DNA of 64,000 nt, taken from NCBI RefSeq assembly GCF_030848305.1, contig NZ_CP114598.1, forward strand, positions 310,001 through 374,000, given 5' to 3'. How positions within the stretch are numbered: the stretch's first letter is position 1; every line of letters begins with the position of its first letter. Shown piece after piece: positions 20,551 through 29,616 of the stretch. This DNA is from Akkermansia muciniphila. Its GTDB lineage: Bacteria > Verrucomicrobiota > Verrucomicrobiia > Verrucomicrobiales > Akkermansiaceae. Below the pieces are notes generated by a model that was given only the letters and a program-made list of their open reading frames with translations, ran no database searches and had not been told where the DNA came from. Made by a program: the position numbers and the translations under genes.

Positions 20551-23045
20551 CATCTTTTACGGTAAGGAAGATTAACAATTCCCCCGGGGCGTTTCTGCCT
20601 TTGGGTAGTATTGGCCCATTTACCTATTGCGTCAATTTGAGCATTGATTCCTCTCAACCCCTGGGTTAATTCCTCTTTCAATCCATTGATGGCACGTTTT
20701 GTTGCCAGTCCTAATTCCTGAAGCTTGGCAACGTAGAGCTTGCCTAATTCCCTCATCTCAGCTTCATCAATGTTTCCATCCGCGGCTGCGGCTTCAATAT
20801 TTTTACGTATGGCATCAAGTGCCTTGTTGGCCAGGTCTGACTGCTGGGGGCTAGAACTTTCGCCCGTTTTCATGAGCAATCCCTGTACAAAAGTTTTAAA
20901 CGCCTCTTTAGTATCTTTCTGCTGTTCCCGCTGAAGCTTCTTCAGTTCCCGGTCCCGCTCTTTTTCAAGCTTTTCCTGGGCCTTCTTGGCTTCCTGGGCT
21001 TCCTTTTTGTCAGCCCGTTTGTTGAACAGGTCAATATTGGCGGAATTGAGCCGGTCTTGCGTCCTGATGCTCCGCTCCTGATCAACAATGTTGCGTTCAT
21101 AGGCCCCCATAATATCCCCTATCCTCCCGGCTTCTTCTCTGGCATCGGCAAGTTTGTCCGCAAGTTCTTTTGCCTTGCTGTTCTGGTCTTCCAGGGCTTT
21201 TTGATATTCTCCGGTTCGGCTGGTTACATCTGTTCCTTTCTGATAGGAGGGTTCAAAGTTCACGCCGGATTGGCGGAACAAGTCCCGGAGTTCATCTATT
21301 CTGACAGTGGCGGCATTTCCCTCGTTTTGGGCTGCATCACGGGCAGATAGAAGACGTTCCTTTTTCTCCTTCTGGCGGAGTAGCTCATTGTACGCTTCCC
21401 CCGGTTCAACTCCTTTACTCAGTGCAGTATTTACAACCTTTTCGAGATCAGCTATTCTCTTCTCTGTCTCTGGAAGCTTCCTGTTACTCGCATCAATCCG
21501 TTCCTGGGCTTTGAACTGTTGCTGGAACAGTCTTTCAACCTCCTGAAGGGAGGGCATCTGCCCTTGAATGAACTTCATATCGAATTCCTTGTCTTGCAAA
21601 CGGTCACGGTTTTGAACGGCCGTATCCAACTGCTTTCCGTAGTCCATGAATTCCTTCTGCGCTACTTCCAGATCCCGGCGGCGTATTTTGTCGTCAAGAT
21701 TCTGGTTAATCATCATCATGCCGTAGTCCCGTTGCCTCTCGGTGATTTTTCCGTCTTCAAAGTCATTGTCCAACTTCACGCGGGCAAGTTCGGCTTCCTG
21801 CGTGTCAATCCCCTTCTGGCGGGCGGCTTCCTCCCTCCGTAGCTGGATTTGCCGTTCAATCTCCTGCGTTTGCAAACGGTATTGCGTCGTAATGCCCTTC
21901 ACAAAGTCTTCAAACCCTTTGTTGATTTCCTGTGTTCGGTCGGCTTTGTTATAGTCCTGGATAGCTTCATAACTCTTTTTGATAGATTCGGCAGTATCCC
22001 TGGCACGTTTTTTCATCCTTTCGGTTGCCTGTTCCGCCTGCCGCTCCAATTCGTCGCTTTTGGCCTTGAAGTGGTCAATCAAAGCGGTAATGCCGGCGGT
22101 CAGCCCCTGGATCAGCAGCATGGCCCAGCCCAGCGGCCCCATCGCCGTTTTGATGGTGGTTCCGAATAAATGAATGAACGGGATAGCTCCCCGGAGCGAG
22201 CTGGACATGCCCAGGATGCGCGTTGCCGCTATGGTAATCTGCCCCGCCAGCCCCTTGACCTGCGTCGAGGTGAGTTGCCCGGCATCTCCGGCCGTCTTGA
22301 TGCGCCGTCCCAGGTCCTGGATATTCTTCAGGGCGTCCGCCTGGGCCACGTTGTCCCCGGCCTTCCGGGCTTCTTCCAACTTGGCAATGTAGGATTCCAG
22401 TTCGGCCTGTAGTTCCTCATAGGTGGCGGAGGCGCGGCGGTTGTTGGCTTCCAGCCGTTCCACCGTGGCGGCGGCGGCCTGCTGCTTCCGGGCCTCCGCG
22501 GCTTCCGCCTTTTCCGCGGCCTTGTCGGCCGCGTCCATTTCCTTGTTGTAGCCGTCGATGATTTGTTGAAGGTTTTCGTCAAGGTCATCTCCCCATTTCG
22601 CTCCGAGATCCAAATCAGACATTTTGTTGTTGAGGACTTCAAAGACGTCATCCACCTGTTCCAGCTTCTTCCTGAATTCCTCGGAGGTCAGCACGGCGTT
22701 GGTGACTTCGTCAATAAACCCGGTCAATCCCGGGTTGTCGTTGAAGGCGGCTTTCATCCGGGAGCCGGCGGCGGTCAGGGCGTCGGCGTATTGGTCAAGT
22801 TTGGAATTGGCGTTTTCCAGGGCTTTTTCATATTCCGCGCCCATGCCGTCCTTCATGGCGTCGCCGGTTTCCCCGGCAGCCGTTTTGACACGGGAAAGAG
22901 AATCTGCGATCCGGTCCATCACGCCGGAAGTCTGCGACATGGATTCGCCGGATTCCCGTATCCTGTCCAGGGATGCGGCGGCTTGAGTGGCGCCGGAGGT
23001 GTCGGCGGTCGTTCTGATATTGATGTTCAGGTTTCTGTCTGACAT
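20550..23045 (-). CDS. tail tape measure protein
   Basis: A protein of 831 residues from the ATG at 23045. It is rich in Ala, Glu, Lys and Gln, with long coiled coils (about 170-260 and 380-760), and has a hydrophobic patch in the middle (IPFIHLFGTTIKTAMGPLGW, then LLIQGLTAGITALI, about residues 295-335). This composition and the last position in the tail block fit a tape measure protein, which sets tail length and reaches the host membrane during ejection. The open frame could begin 14 codons earlier, but MSDRNLNINIRTT is a typical start. It overlaps the end of the glycosyltransferase gene by 19 bases. Confidence 0.75.
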   Translation of the reverse strand: MSDRNLNINIRTTADTSGATQAAASLDRIRESGESMSQTSGVMDRIADSLSRVKTAAGETGDAMKDGMGAEYEKALENANSKLDQYADALTAAGSRMKAAFNDNPGLTGFIDEVTNAVLTSEEFRKKLEQVDDVFEVLNNKMSDLDLGAKWGDDLDENLQQIIDGYNKEMDAADKAAEKAEAAEARKQQAAAATVERLEANNRRASATYEELQAELESYIAKLEEARKAGDNVAQADALKNIQDLGRRIKTAGDAGQLTSTQVKGLAGQITIAATRILGMSSSLRGAIPFIHLFGTTIKTAMGPLGWAMLLIQGLTAGITALIDHFKAKSDELERQAEQATERMKKRARDTAESIKKSYEAIQDYNKADRTQEINKGFEDFVKGITTQYRLQTQEIERQIQLRREEAARQKGIDTQEAELARVKLDNDFEDGKITERQRDYGMMMINQNLDDKIRRRDLEVAQKEFMDYGKQLDTAVQNRDRLQDKEFDMKFIQGQMPSLQEVERLFQQQFKAQERIDASNRKLPETEKRIADLEKVVNTALSKGVEPGEAYNELLRQKEKKERLLSARDAAQNEGNAATVRIDELRDLFRQSGVNFEPSYQKGTDVTSRTGEYQKALEDQNSKAKELADKLADAREEAGRIGDIMGAYERNIVDQERSIRTQDRLNSANIDLFNKRADKKEAQEAKKAQEKLEKERDRELKKLQREQQKDTKEAFKTFVQGLLMKTGESSSPQQSDLANKALDAIRKNIEAAAADGNIDEAEMRELGKLYVAKLQELGLATKRAINGLKEELTQGLRGINAQIDAIGKWANTTQRQKRPGGIVNLPYRKR

Positions 23046-23800
23046 GGTTCTATTGATTGGCTGTTGAGATTCAAACGGGCGTCGCACAGAGCGCGCATGA
23101 CTTCCCGGCGGGCGTTTTTGGGAACGTGGGGAGGCCGGGGATTGCCGACACTCACCACGTCATAGCTGCGGGCATAATCCTCCGGATTCGCCGTCCGGCT
23201 GTCCCAGTTCCACCAGGACCACCGCCCGGCCCGGTTCAGGGGCGTCCACGGCTCGTCAAGCCGGACACGCTCCCGGCCGCAGACATCCATGACGGCCCGG
23301 CAGATGGTGAGGTCTTCCGGGGCGAGCGGGGGGATGGCGGCGCATTCCAGCGCTTCGGCGGCCATCATGGCCGCCCGGCCGCTCAGGGCGTAGCAATTTC
23401 CGTAGGCGGACCGTTCGGACGGGTTCCGGGGAACCCGGTATCCGGCGGCGTGCAGCGCAAGCCCGTTGTGTTTCATTTCCCTGACCCAGCCGCCCGACAG
23501 AAGCGCCGTGTCGGAGTCAATCTTGACGACGGTGTCGCCATCCGCCGCCCCCCCGGCCAGCGTGGCAATAATTCCCCGGACGCACTCCGGGCCGCGCAGG
23601 TTGCCGCAGCGGGGGAAAGAACTCCGGCGATACCGCGCCCCATGCGCTACAAGAGCCCTCCTGGCCTCCGGGGGCACCGGGGCGGCGCTGTCGTCCACCA
23701 CCGTAACTACCGCCTCCGGAAGAGCCGTCCTGGCGCACCGGACGCAGGCCACGGCTTCCTGCGCGTCTCCGGCATAGGTGAAGGTGTATATCCTGATCAT
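23027..23800 (-). CDS. GT-A type glycosyltransferase encoded within the tail genes
   Basis: A 257-residue protein with a glycosyltransferase family 2-like GT-A fold. An N-terminal strand-loop (MIRIYTFTYAGDAQEAVACV) is followed by VVTVVDDSAAP with Asp36-Asp37, then VVKIDSDTALLSGG with Asp95-x-Asp97, the DxD metal and nucleotide-sugar motif. Near residue 163 PPLAPEDLTICRAVMD may carry the catalytic acid, and DEPWTPLNRAGRWSWWNWD is Trp-rich. It overlaps both neighbours (4 bases upstream, 19 downstream), so it belongs to the late transcript. It could glycosylate a virion protein or host surface polymer; the sugar is unknown. Confidence 0.68.
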   Translation of the reverse strand: MIRIYTFTYAGDAQEAVACVRCARTALPEAVVTVVDDSAAPVPPEARRALVAHGARYRRSSFPRCGNLRGPECVRGIIATLAGGAADGDTVVKIDSDTALLSGGWVREMKHNGLALHAAGYRVPRNPSERSAYGNCYALSGRAAMMAAEALECAAIPPLAPEDLTICRAVMDVCGRERVRLDEPWTPLNRAGRWSWWNWDSRTANPEDYARSYDVVSVGNPRPPHVPKNARREVMRALCDARLNLNSQSIEPCQTET

Positions 23801-25998
23801 GACATTCCGGAGGGGCCGAAGGTTCCCGGGTGGATTTGGAGATAAACCGTGCCCGCCTGGTGCTGCACCACCTTGTTGCCGTCGATGGTGGCCAGATGGA
23901 AATAATATTCATAAGGGGTTTTCCGGTCTTCCTCCGCGAGCCTGACGGGGTCGGAGACGCCGCCCGCGGCGGACAGAGAGGATCCGAGGTATTTCGTGTC
24001 CTTGTCCAACTGGATCTTGAGCCAGATTTCCCCGGAAGTGACGGGGCTTTTCACCCATCCCCCGGAGCCGTCCCCTTCCGGAAGCAGCCCCCCGATGTAG
24101 CTGCCGGCATAAACGGCCTTCCCCTGGCGGATGTAGGCATCGGACACCTTGCCGTCGCTCCCGTAAGACAGGCGGCATTGGAATCCCACCTCAACGGCGC
24201 TTGTTCCCCACGCGGGAGGCTCCTGGGCCTGCAGCAGTTTTACGGACGGCCCGACGCTGGGAAGCTCCGGGACTTCATCGTCCGCTCCAGAAGAGCCTCC
24301 GCTGCCGGATCCTCCGCCCGAAGAACCTCCCCCGGAAGACGTGGACGAGTCCGCCCAGGCCGTCCGGCGCAACGCCTCGGCAAGCTGCCGGCTCCGGTCG
24401 ATGGAGTCCTGCAGGGAGATCTGTTCCGGGGCCCCCACCGTCACGTCGGAAACTCCCGTTTTAAGGTCGAGGGATATTTCCTGGATGACGGACCGCATGG
24501 TTTCCCATTCTTTCAATCCTCCCGTGATGGAGAGGCGCCCCCCGCAGACCTGGTCAAAGTCGTCGTGGACGGTCGCGGATCCGTCATAGGGCAGCGCGCG
24601 GGTGGCTTCGTAGTAGGATTTCAGGAAATTTTTATACAACACGGAGGTGTCGTAGCTGCCCGATGTTTCGTCGCCTCCGGGGCTTCCGCCGTCGTCGGAT
24701 ACGCTTTCCACCGTCCCTGCCCTGTCCACCCGGTAGGACGCGTAGCCGACATTCGTCGTAGTCACTTCAAACGTCAATGTTCCGATCCAGCGGTCCCCGG
24801 TTCCGGATTTTCCGCCGTATTCCGGAAAATATTGCTTCACCGTGTCGGGGGGCTCCGTCGCCCGCACCCGCAAATCCACCCGGACCTTGCCCCATTTGAT
24901 TCTTGCGCTCCTGCCGTTTATCTGGCCGGAGGTCAGTTCGTGGGTGATGGCCGCGCTGCTGTATCCCCGGTGTTCCGCGTCAGCCGGCGTGATGGACGTA
25001 ATTTTCGGACTGGCCGCCACTTCCAGGCCGGCGCAATCCTCCAGGGCCGGAGCCCAGCGTTTGACGCGGGCCGCCCACTGGGCCGTGCCGGTCGGGAATT
25101 TGTCTCCCCGGACAATCATCCGCGGGGCGTCGTAACCCAGCGAGTCCGTTTCCGCGGGGCTGTATTGCCCGGCAGTGTCGGAGACCTTGACGCCGCCCGG
25201 AACGTCCACTTCCGCCGTCACCACATAGGGCTGGGACAGGGAGGCGCCTGAGGGATAGACGGCCAGTGCGCGCTGAATCCGGGAGACAACGGAGGCGTTG
25301 CAGGTCAGCCCCACGGCCGGAGGCACCAGATCGGGACGCGCCTTGAGGGACAGGGCGCTTACGTCCACGGCGGACAGGTCGAGCACGACATCCGGCAGGG
25401 CGGCATGGTCGGCAATGACCAGCGTGGCGGAGTCGTCCGCGCCGTATTCAAACCACGCGGCCATATTGGGGCGCCATTTCTGGATCTGGGAAAGCAGGGA
25501 GGCATACGTTTCCGACGAGTAGGCAAACGGAATGATTTCGGCTTCCTTGTCTATCCGGAGGTCGTATTTGATGGGAACCAGAGCCGTGCTGACGGCGTGG
25601 TCCAGAATTCCGGAGAGGGCGTCCCGGATGTTCGCGGTCGCCTGTTTTTCCTGACCGCTCCCGCCTGTGCCCCGGCGGTATTCGGCAAAGATGCCGTTGG
25701 CGCGGCCATTCGCGAAGTACTGGATGTTGCTCAGGTTCCACCAGTAATCGTAAATCCTGATGTCCCAGCTCTCGGAGGTTCCTTCAAGGGAATGTTCCAG
25801 GTCGATGACCGGGCCGATGAGCAGGGTTTTCCCGCGCCAGACGATTTTGACGGGTTCCCCTTCTTCAAACGGGCAGGAGGCAAACCGGGAGACAGGCACG
25901 CGGAAGGAGACGGAGGCTCCCCCGAAGGACAGCCGGTTGTAGGACGGGCTTTCGGCCATGTCCAGGAAGTCGGAGGAAGATACGTCAAGGGTTTTCAT
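23797..25998 (-). CDS. large tail/baseplate protein
   Basis: A 733-residue structural protein that I place by context. The N-terminal 250 residues (VKIVWRGKTLLIGPVIDLEH, then WDIRIYDYWWNLSNIQYFAN) have a beta-rich character like tail hub proteins. Around residues 560-590 a Gly/Ser-rich linker separates a C-terminal domain (VEVGFQCRLSYGSDGKVSDA and KYLGSSLSAAGGV), which could be an exposed receptor-facing part. It lies between a small tail gene (4-base overlap) and the glycosyltransferase gene (4-base overlap). High GC and overlapping ends fit the rest of the late block. Confidence 0.6.
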   Translation of the reverse strand: MKTLDVSSSDFLDMAESPSYNRLSFGGASVSFRVPVSRFASCPFEEGEPVKIVWRGKTLLIGPVIDLEHSLEGTSESWDIRIYDYWWNLSNIQYFANGRANGIFAEYRRGTGGSGQEKQATANIRDALSGILDHAVSTALVPIKYDLRIDKEAEIIPFAYSSETYASLLSQIQKWRPNMAAWFEYGADDSATLVIADHAALPDVVLDLSAVDVSALSLKARPDLVPPAVGLTCNASVVSRIQRALAVYPSGASLSQPYVVTAEVDVPGGVKVSDTAGQYSPAETDSLGYDAPRMIVRGDKFPTGTAQWAARVKRWAPALEDCAGLEVAASPKITSITPADAEHRGYSSAAITHELTSGQINGRSARIKWGKVRVDLRVRATEPPDTVKQYFPEYGGKSGTGDRWIGTLTFEVTTTNVGYASYRVDRAGTVESVSDDGGSPGGDETSGSYDTSVLYKNFLKSYYEATRALPYDGSATVHDDFDQVCGGRLSITGGLKEWETMRSVIQEISLDLKTGVSDVTVGAPEQISLQDSIDRSRQLAEALRRTAWADSSTSSGGGSSGGGSGSGGSSGADDEVPELPSVGPSVKLLQAQEPPAWGTSAVEVGFQCRLSYGSDGKVSDAYIRQGKAVYAGSYIGGLLPEGDGSGGWVKSPVTSGEIWLKIQLDKDTKYLGSSLSAAGGVSDPVRLAEEDRKTPYEYYFHLATIDGNKVVQHQAGTVYLQIHPGTFGPSGMS

Positions 25999-26402
25999 AG
26001 GGGGCGGCCCAGGGTGAAGTTGTAGGAGACAATAAGGCGCAGGCCCTGAACCTTCGGCTCGGCGTCGGCGATGACGGCTTCAAAGCGCTGTTCACGGCCG
26101 CAGGCGTCGGTCCAGGCCCATTCCCCTTTCCCCGCCGTTTTCCATTCGTTGAGCCATTCGTAAAAGGCGTTCCACGCGTCCATGTGGGAGGCGCATTCCC
26201 GCACGGTGGAGATGGTGAAGGACAGGGACAGGTTGCCGAATGCGTCCAGCCTGGGGAACGGGCTGTTGATGATCGGCGTGGCGGACGTGCCGAACTGCAC
26301 CGGGAAAGCGTGTTCCGGCAGGGAGTCGAGCAGGAATTCCCCGGCGCGCACGACGGGGCGCCCGTCAAAGGTAATGGAAAAGGGAGAGACGGTCGTGTCC
26401 AT
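25995..26402 (-). CDS. minor tail protein
   Basis: A 135-residue protein without a recognised family. It begins MDTTVSPFSITFDGRPVVRA and contains a long strand-rich middle and the Trp-rich piece FYEWLNEWKTAGKGEWAW, ending LIVSYNFTLGRPL. Position between the tail tube-like gene and the large tail protein suggests a distal-tail or baseplate role. It overlaps the next gene by ATGA. Confidence 0.55.
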   Translation of the reverse strand: MDTTVSPFSITFDGRPVVRAGEFLLDSLPEHAFPVQFGTSATPIINSPFPRLDAFGNLSLSFTISTVRECASHMDAWNAFYEWLNEWKTAGKGEWAWTDACGREQRFEAVIADAEPKVQGLRLIVSYNFTLGRPL

Positions 26403-26469
26403 GCCTCAATAATGGTGGGGGAAACAGGGGCCGCCCCTCCCCATGCAAACAGAGGGGCGGCCCCGTCTG

Positions 26470-27051
26470 TCATGCTCCGGCGGAGGCCGGGAAGGCGATT
26501 TCTTCCGTGGGCGTCAGGGAATTCAGGGAGGACGGTATCACTTCAAGCGTCAATTTCGGCGTGATCAGCTTGTTATTTTCCGTGGGGATTTCCACCTTGA
26601 GCAGCGCCGCGACTTCCAGGACCATCATTTCTTTTTTGTCTTCCTGGTATTTGGTGAGGCGCGCCCATACCTTTTGCCCGTAGATGTTCCGGGAAAAGGG
26701 CTGCACTTCCTTCCCGGCTTCCAGCCTGTCGCACTGGTAAATCACCTGCCAGCAGACCGGATTAACCTCCGTGGAGTTAATCTCGATGGTGTTGCCCGTC
26801 ACTTTGGTGTTCTTCCGCGTCACATAGGAGGTCGTGTCGCGGGAAAATACCGTGCGGGCGTCGTCTTCCGTGGTCGGCGTGATTTTGTAGTCGATGACTT
26901 CGTTGGCAATCATCCAGGCGTCGGAGTCCTTCGCCGGCTTGAAATGCTCGTCCACCGTGTCCGTGCCGCTTTCGGCCGTGACTGTCGTTCCGAACGGGCA
27001 CAGGTCGAGAAAGGTGCCGACCAGCATTTCCTTGTTGTAGAGTTCTGACAT
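26470..27051 (-). CDS. probable major tail (tube) protein
   Basis: A 193-residue protein (MSELYNKEMLVGTFLDLCPF) with a beta-rich sequence, acidic and without membrane segments. Size and position, after the head-tail joining genes and before the tail tip genes, fit the tail tube subunit. The segment TRKNTKVTGNTIEINSTEVN and the C-terminal ITPKLTLEVIPSSLNSL would form the tube strands. Assignment rests on context and general character, not on a recognised motif. Confidence 0.55.
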   Translation of the reverse strand: MSELYNKEMLVGTFLDLCPFGTTVTAESGTDTVDEHFKPAKDSDAWMIANEVIDYKITPTTEDDARTVFSRDTTSYVTRKNTKVTGNTIEINSTEVNPVCWQVIYQCDRLEAGKEVQPFSRNIYGQKVWARLTKYQEDKKEMMVLEVAALLKVEIPTENNKLITPKLTLEVIPSSLNSLTPTEEIAFPASAGA

Positions 27052-27056
27052 GGTTG

Positions 27057-27263
27057 TTAGCTTCTTACGTAGTCAATAAAGGTCACTTTCCCGGCGTCGG
27101 CGTGGACTTTGTACACGTCTTCCGGGATGTGGACGATTTTTCCCCGCGCGGCGATGCCGTGAGGGAGTTCCAGCTTGTTGACGGCCACCCGGCATTTGAC
27201 GATGCGGGGCGCCGGGGCAGTAGCGGCCTCCTGGGCCGCGGCGGTGGTGGGTTTAGTTGCCAT
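27057..27263 (-). CDS. small phage protein of unknown function
   Basis: A 68-residue protein with an Ala/Thr-rich start (MATKPTTAAAQEAATAPAPR) and a compact C-terminal part (IVHIPEDVYKVHADAGKVTF). I do not recognise it. It overlaps the upstream gene by 11 bases and sits just before the tail tube gene, so it is translated with the tail block. A small assembly or capping factor is possible. Confidence 0.5.
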   Translation of the reverse strand: MATKPTTAAAQEAATAPAPRIVKCRVAVNKLELPHGIAARGKIVHIPEDVYKVHADAGKVTFIDYVRS

Positions 27264-27723
27264 GTTTGATAATCAGGGTTGTTTCCATCGTCAGGACGAT
27301 GGACTTTTTCAGGATTTTGGCGAGAGCCGGCTTGGAGCTGGTAACGATTACCTCCGTCATCATCAGCCGGGCATGGTTGCGGCGCCACTTGTGAAAGCCC
27401 TCCTGGATGATGTCGGCAAGGTCGTCGGCGTCCCAGCCGTCACCGTCCAGAAGCGGGTTGCTCTCCACGGTGACGTGCCATCTGGCCGTGCTTTTGCCGC
27501 TCCTGCTCAACTTGTCCGGAACAATTTCCGGACGCTCCATGACGATGACGGTTTCCAGGGAACCGGTCACCCTCTTGATTTCTTCCTCAAAGGAACCGTC
27601 CCATGCCTTAATAATGATTTCCGGGTCTTCCCCGTTGTTGGCCGCGGAGCAAATTTCCACGGCCCGCTGACAGAGGACTTCCGCAAATGCAATGACAGGC
27701 GACTTCTTCAGGGTTTTCTTCAT
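27253..27723 (-). CDS. probable tail terminator/joining protein
   Basis: A 156-residue protein from the ATG at 27723, which overlaps the upstream stop as ATGA; the frame extends five codons further. The sequence (FAEVLCQRAVEICSAANNGE and IVMERPEIVPDKLSRSGKST) has an alternating alpha/beta pattern like tail terminator proteins. Position between the head completion gene and the tail tube supports that. No diagnostic motif is seen. Confidence 0.5.
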   Translation of the reverse strand: MKKTLKKSPVIAFAEVLCQRAVEICSAANNGEDPEIIIKAWDGSFEEEIKRVTGSLETVIVMERPEIVPDKLSRSGKSTARWHVTVESNPLLDGDGWDADDLADIIQEGFHKWRRNHARLMMTEVIVTSSKPALAKILKKSIVLTMETTLIIKHGN

Positions 27724-28133
27724 ATCGGATTGCTCCAATCCTGGTGTTTCGGCCCTCCGTAAATGACGTCGCTGGGCTGGTGCCCATCGTAGGGGGCAAA
27801 CTCGACTTCACAGGCAGCCACGGCGCGGAGTTTCGCGCGGGCATCCTGATATTGAGCCGCCCGCGCCGTCCCCTGCAGGGATTCGCTTGAACCTGGCACG
27901 GAGCTGGTGACGGCATCCCGCACCAGAATGCAGGTGGTGAATACCAACTCCGCGGGAACGGAACTGGAATCCATCGCAATCCTGGCATTTCTGGGGCAGG
28001 AGTTGACTGCAGCCGCCACCTCGTTGCAGACCTCGCGGATGATGTCGCTGATTTTGTCCCGGGCAATGGAAGTAATTTCCTTGTCCTGGCAATAGCGGGC
28101 AACCGCTTCCGGAGTAATCCTTACGAGGGCCAT
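27720..28133 (-). CDS. probable head-tail connector or head completion protein
   Basis: A 137-residue protein beginning MALVRITPEAVARYCQDKEI at the ATG at 28133; the frame extends ten codons upstream but that would overlap the neighbouring gene by 17 bases. Its mainly helical sequence (ITSIARDKISDIIREVCNEV, later SLQGTARAAQYQDARAKLRA) and the position after the capsid genes fit gp6-like adaptor proteins. No specific motif identifies it. Confidence 0.5.
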   Translation of the reverse strand: MALVRITPEAVARYCQDKEITSIARDKISDIIREVCNEVAAAVNSCPRNARIAMDSSSVPAELVFTTCILVRDAVTSSVPGSSESLQGTARAAQYQDARAKLRAVAACEVEFAPYDGHQPSDVIYGGPKHQDWSNPI

Positions 28134-28146
28134 TGTTTCAATAAGG

Positions 28147-28542
28147 TTATACCTTGACGGCAAGGACGGCTTCCTGTGCCGTGCTGTCGCCTGCGGACGT
28201 TTCAGCTGCGATTTTCAGGCGCAGCCAGGGGCCGGCCTCCAACGGAACGCGCATGAACACTTCTCCGGAGCCGGAACCATTGCTCTCACCCCCCGTCGCA
28301 ACCAGCTTCGGGGAATCCAGTTCCGTCCAGGCATCACCGTCCTCGGACGATTCGACGGTGAGGGTCATCGTCTTGCCGGCGGCCAGCGCGGGAAGCTCTT
28401 CGTGCTTCAATGAAATGACAGCGCTGTCGATGCCTCCTTTCTGTCCGATATGAATCGGGGCAGACGTTACCGTCTTTCCGGTTCCCGGCATCTTCAGACG
28501 GATCGTAAGCGCTTCGTCATTGCGGTACATATTCTTCATCAT
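28147..28542 (-). CDS. phage structural protein of unknown function, possible decoration protein
   Basis: A 131-residue protein, strand-rich (LTIRLKMPGTGKTVTSAPIH and KTMTLTVESSEDGDAWTELD) with a Gly/Ser loop near residue 90. It lies directly after the major capsid gene, where capsid cement or decoration genes are often found, but this remains an inference. The pattern WTELDSPKL and repeated short strands suggest a beta-sandwich. It starts MMKNMYRN, giving a choice of three ATGs. Confidence 0.5.
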   Translation of the reverse strand: MMKNMYRNDEALTIRLKMPGTGKTVTSAPIHIGQKGGIDSAVISLKHEELPALAAGKTMTLTVESSEDGDAWTELDSPKLVATGGESNGSGSGEVFMRVPLEAGPWLRLKIAAETSAGDSTAQEAVLAVKV

Positions 28543-28574
28543 GTGGTGTGTTTCTCCTTTCTGCGGATAAAAGG

Positions 28575-29615
28575 TTAATTTTTGAGGGCAAGGGAGTTGC
28601 GACGGGCGCGGAAAAAGTCTTCCGCAAATGCGGCGCGGACACTGGACAGTGATTCGTCATCAAGCAGGGAATCCACTTCCAGAATCTTGATTCCCATCAC
28701 GGAATCGGGTTCAGGGGCGATCATGCCCGTTCCGCCGTTTCCGGTGGCAGGCGTAAGGGTTCTGGATTCCTGCAACAGCAATTTCACATTGCCGTTCATA
28801 ACCACATAGGAAATCATGCCGCGCAAGGCCGCAGGAAACAGGCTCTTCGCCTTGGCGACAAGTTTGTCCGTCAAGGGATGCTGGGCGCTGATGTTCTTGA
28901 TGCGGGCCACGGAAAACGGAGATTCCACGGCAATGCCCGTCCAGCCTTCCAAACGGGAAGTATAGGCCCTCATTGTTCCTGATTCCCCGTCTTCCGTATT
29001 CCTGGCCACGGTCTCTTCCTGCACCGGAGACATGGAAAGCGTCTTCTTGTTCCCCCATATGGAGTGCAGGAAGTCGTCACCCAAAATGACCAGGTAAGCG
29101 GAAGCTCCGGAGTTGTCGGCGCGGTTGGCTTCCGAGTCTTCCTGCTTGGAAGGATCTGCGGAAATGGTCATATAATCCCCCATCTGTTCAGAAATAGCCG
29201 GGAACACATTTTCCTGTTCCGGAAGCCTGTACCACATCTGCAGGGCAATGGAGGCCATGGCACCCAACGTAACGCTTCGGGTTTCCTTGGTGAGCAGCTG
29301 CGCCCCCCTGGCGGAGCTGGTGACAACGGCCTTGTCCACCGCAATAGGTCCGTCAATGTAGTAGCACTTAACGGTTTTATTGGTGTATTCGGTCGTCAGG
29401 TTCTTGGCTCCGGCATTGGCCGGACGAAACCCGAAACGGGGAATGCCGGTGGGCATATTGATTTCGTACTGCGTTCCGTCAATAACGGTAACGGGAAACG
29501 CGGTTACTTCCGGGGATGCAAGTCCAACAGAACGGACTGCGTCAAGGGCCTTGATAGATCCTGTTCCTTCCTGCTGAAGCACGTCCAGCAGGGTCATAAA
29601 TTCTTTCGCGGGCAT
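28575..29615 (-). CDS. major capsid protein
   Basis: A 346-residue protein placed directly after the protease/scaffold gene, as in Mu-like and HK97-like head modules. The sequence has an N-terminal helical arm, a beta-rich body (FPVTVIDGTQYEINMPTGIP) and a C-terminal region with a helix then strands (ISYVVMNGNVKLLLQESRTL, then VMGIKILEVDSLLDDESLSS) as in the HK97 fold. The C-terminal EDFFRARRNSLALKN is basic. A two-base gap separates it from the protease gene. No sequence motif proves the call; position and size carry it. Confidence 0.72.
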   Translation of the reverse strand: MPAKEFMTLLDVLQQEGTGSIKALDAVRSVGLASPEVTAFPVTVIDGTQYEINMPTGIPRFGFRPANAGAKNLTTEYTNKTVKCYYIDGPIAVDKAVVTSSARGAQLLTKETRSVTLGAMASIALQMWYRLPEQENVFPAISEQMGDYMTISADPSKQEDSEANRADNSGASAYLVILGDDFLHSIWGNKKTLSMSPVQEETVARNTEDGESGTMRAYTSRLEGWTGIAVESPFSVARIKNISAQHPLTDKLVAKAKSLFPAALRGMISYVVMNGNVKLLLQESRTLTPATGNGGTGMIAPEPDSVMGIKILEVDSLLDDESLSSVRAAFAEDFFRARRNSLALKN

Positions 29616-29616
29616 A

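Noticed and set aside
23830..25251. 473-codon open frame on the plus strand opposite the large tail protein
   Set aside because: It is a GC-rich antisense shadow without a ribosome binding site; the minus-strand gene fits the overlapping late operon.
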